Assembly (NCBI GenBank): GCA_046537875.1
Contig: JBKHJZ010000175.1
Location: forward strand, 1 to 6,759
Direction of reading: 5' to 3'
DNA from: JBKHJZ01 sp046537875
GTDB lineage: Bacteria; Actinomycetota; Acidimicrobiia; Acidimicrobiales; VFJN01
Length of the DNA: 6,759 nt
The notes under the pieces were generated by a model. The model did no database searches and had not been told where the DNA came from. It saw only the letters and a program-made list of their open reading frames with translations. This document shows positions 5,490 to 6,759 of the stretch, piece after piece. The stretch's first letter is position 1; the number at the start of each line of letters is the position of its first letter. The position numbers were made by a program, and so were the translations under genes.

Positions 5490-6685
5490 ACCCGCCGGCG
5501 GACGATCGGGGGGCCGAGCCGGGGGACCCGGTGGGCGCTCCTCCGGGGAGCCGGGGCTTCGAGACCCGGGCGATCCACGCCGGGCAGGAGCCCGATCCGG
5601 CCACCGGCGCCGTCGTTCCCCCGCTGAGCCTCTCGACCACGTTCGCCCAGGAGGAGGTGGGCCGCCACCGGGGGTGGGAGTACGCACGCAGCGCCAACCC
5701 GACGCGCGCGGCCCTCGAGAGCTGCCTGGCATCGCTGGAGGGCGGGCGCCACGCGCGGGCCTTCGCCTCCGGGCTGGCCGCCGAGGACGCGGTCCTGCGC
5801 CAGCTGGCGCCCGGCGCCGGGGTGATCCTGGGCCACGACGCGTACGGCGGCACGTTCCGGCTGGCCGACGGCGTGCACGCTCCTGCAGGTCACCCCTGGC
5901 ACGCGCGCGACCTGACCGACCCGGCCGCGCTCGACCGGGACTGGCCCGACGGCGCCGGGCTGGTCTGGGCCGAGACGCCGACCAACCCGAGGCTCGCGAT
6001 CGTCGACGTGGCGGCGGTGGCCGAGGTCGCCCACCGCCACGGCGCCCGCCTGGTGGTCGACAACACGTTCGCCACCCCCTATCTCCAGCGGCCCCTGTCG
6101 CTCGGGGCCGACGTGGTGGTGCACAGCTCGACCAAGTACCTGGGCGGGCACTCCGACGTGGTCGGTGGCTGCGTCGTGACCGACGACGACGAGCTGGACG
6201 CTGGCATCGGGTTCCTGCAGAACGCGGTGGGGGCGGTGCCGGGGCCGTTCGACTGCTATCTGGTGCTGCGGGGGCTGAAGACGCTCGGCGTCCGCATGGA
6301 CCGCCACAGCGAGAACGCCGGGGCGATCGCCGAGTCACTCCGGGGCCACCCCGCGGTGGCCTGCGTGCTGTGGCCCGGGCTGCCCGAGCATCCCGGCCGG
6401 GCGGTGGCCGAGCGGCAGATGCGGGCGCCGGGCGGCATGGTCTCGGTGATGCTGCACGGTGGCGAGGAGGCCGCCGTGGCGCTGTGCGAGCGCACGGAGC
6501 TCTTCACGCTCGCGGAGTCCCTCGGGGCGGTCGAGTCGCTGATCGAGCACCCGGCGCGCATGACCCACTCGTCGGCTGCGGGCTCGCCGTTCGCCGTCGA
6601 GCCCGGACTCGTGCGGCTCTCGGTGGGGATCGAGACCGCCGACGACCTGGTGGCCGACCTGCGCCGGGCGCTCGACTCGCTCTGA
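5486..6685 (+). CDS. metB: Cystathionine gamma-synthase / gamma-lyase (Cys/Met metabolism PLP enzyme)
   Basis: A fold-type I PLP enzyme that either makes cystathionine from an O-acylhomoserine and cysteine (gamma-synthase) or cleaves cystathionine to cysteine (gamma-lyase). The 399-residue protein carries the family motifs: TRAIHAGQEPDPATGAV (28-43), the phosphate-binding YARSANPTRAALE (66-78; Tyr66, Arg68), the PLP-stacking Tyr120 in DAYGGTFRL, ETPTNP (163-168), Asp192 in VVDNTFATPYLQRPL, and the PLP lysine Lys217 in HSSTKYLGGHSDVVGG. FLQNAVGAVPGPFD, LRGLKTL and ESLGAVESLIEHPA complete the substrate side. These stretches closely resemble the mycobacterial MetB form. The first 22 residues are a poorly conserved Pro/Gly-rich extension. 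The start is GTG 5486, overlapping the cbs stop; an in-frame GTG 16 codons later is possible. Synthase and lyase cannot be separated by motif here; pairing with cbs favours a lyase or dual role in making cysteine, while the symbol follows the mycobacterial homologue. Confidence 0.9.
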   Translation: MNPPADDRGAEPGDPVGAPPGSRGFETRAIHAGQEPDPATGAVVPPLSLSTTFAQEEVGRHRGWEYARSANPTRAALESCLASLEGGRHARAFASGLAAEDAVLRQLAPGAGVILGHDAYGGTFRLADGVHAPAGHPWHARDLTDPAALDRDWPDGAGLVWAETPTNPRLAIVDVAAVAEVAHRHGARLVVDNTFATPYLQRPLSLGADVVVHSSTKYLGGHSDVVGGCVVTDDDELDAGIGFLQNAVGAVPGPFDCYLVLRGLKTLGVRMDRHSENAGAIAESLRGHPAVACVLWPGLPEHPGRAVAERQMRAPGGMVSVMLHGGEEAAVALCERTELFTLAESLGAVESLIEHPARMTHSSAAGSPFAVEPGLVRLSVGIETADDLVADLRRALDSL

Positions 6686-6706
6686 CCCGGGCGGGCGAGC
6701 GCCGGC

Positions 6707-6759
6707 TCAGTTCCAGGTGAAGCTGCCGGGGAGGAGGCGTTCGCCGAGCGGTGGCGTGT
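6707..6759 (-). CDS. 3' end of a convergent gene, product unknown (partial)
   Basis: Read on the minus strand from the right edge, an open frame of 17 codons ends TPPLGERLLPGSFTWN then TGA (complement of 6707-6709). Fourteen of its 16 readable sense codons end in G or C, as in the neighbouring real genes, and the stop falls 21 bases past the metB stop, a normal tail-to-tail gap. The stretch is too short to name a family, and a chance open frame of this length is possible. Confidence 0.35.
   Translation of the reverse strand, partial: TPPLGERLLPGSFTWN

Noticed and set aside
5357..6307. A 316-codon minus-strand open frame opposite metB
   Set aside because: It is antisense to motif-complete metB, has no ribosome binding site and shows the composition of a GC-rich shadow frame.
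3918..6338. An 806-codon open frame on the minus strand
   Set aside because: It is the shadow of cbs and metB. Its start region reads as Arg/Pro/Ser runs with no recognisable domain.
6686..6706. A terminator hairpin after metB (GAGC-GCCG-GCTC)
   Set aside because: The stem is only four base pairs with no extension and no T-run, below what I would call.
1..6759. A CRISPR array, insertion sequence, tRNA or prophage/defence island
   Set aside because: No regularly spaced repeats, terminal inverted repeats with a transposase, cloverleaf-like segment or defence-family motif was found on either strand.

Overview
The window is very GC-rich, tightly packed bacterial DNA. All seven complete genes end in TGA, and the cystathionine beta-synthase and cystathionine gamma-synthase proteins have the mycobacterial or actinobacterial form. 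I infer an actinomycete in the broad sense (Actinomycetota). An Acidimicrobiia-type organism is plausible from the general look of the genes and of the promoter-like boxes, but the sequence alone does not prove it.

Layout. At the left edge, on the minus strand, is a 68-residue ribbon-helix-helix DNA-binding protein of the FitA/CopG antitoxin type (51-257). It is divergent from a secreted beta-rich protein with an acidic tail (447-1115), and the gap between them carries a perfect 10-bp palindrome and a second inverted repeat. A strong GC-rich hairpin (1135-1164) closes the secreted-protein gene. All further complete genes lie on the plus strand: rbfA (1309-1701) directly abutting truB (1702-2613); a stand-alone old-yellow-enzyme-type flavin oxidoreductase with a four-cysteine tail (2776-4005); then cbs (4074-5489) overlapping metB (5486-6685). 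A few bases after metB, the probable 3' end of a convergent minus-strand gene runs off the right edge.

How the genes work together. rbfA and truB are a translation pair: 30S maturation and tRNA pseudouridine-55. cbs and metB are a transsulfuration pair that exchange sulfur between homocysteine and cysteine through cystathionine, and they are translationally coupled by a 4-nt overlap. The flavin oxidoreductase lies between the two pairs and appears to have its own promoter; its substrate cannot be read from the sequence. The ribbon-helix-helix gene and the secreted protein look like an accessory left flank.

Each of the four plus-strand gaps ahead of a transcription unit holds one hexamer of the form TAG-S-S-T, and TAG is otherwise almost absent from the plus strand. 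I read these as sigma-A-type -10 elements. I found no RNA gene, CRISPR array, insertion sequence or clear defence system. Most of the window is ordinary housekeeping DNA; the points most worth a second look are the palindrome at the divergent promoter, the C-terminal tail of the secreted protein, the iron-sulfur-like tail of the flavoenzyme, and the reduced rbfA-truB neighbourhood.
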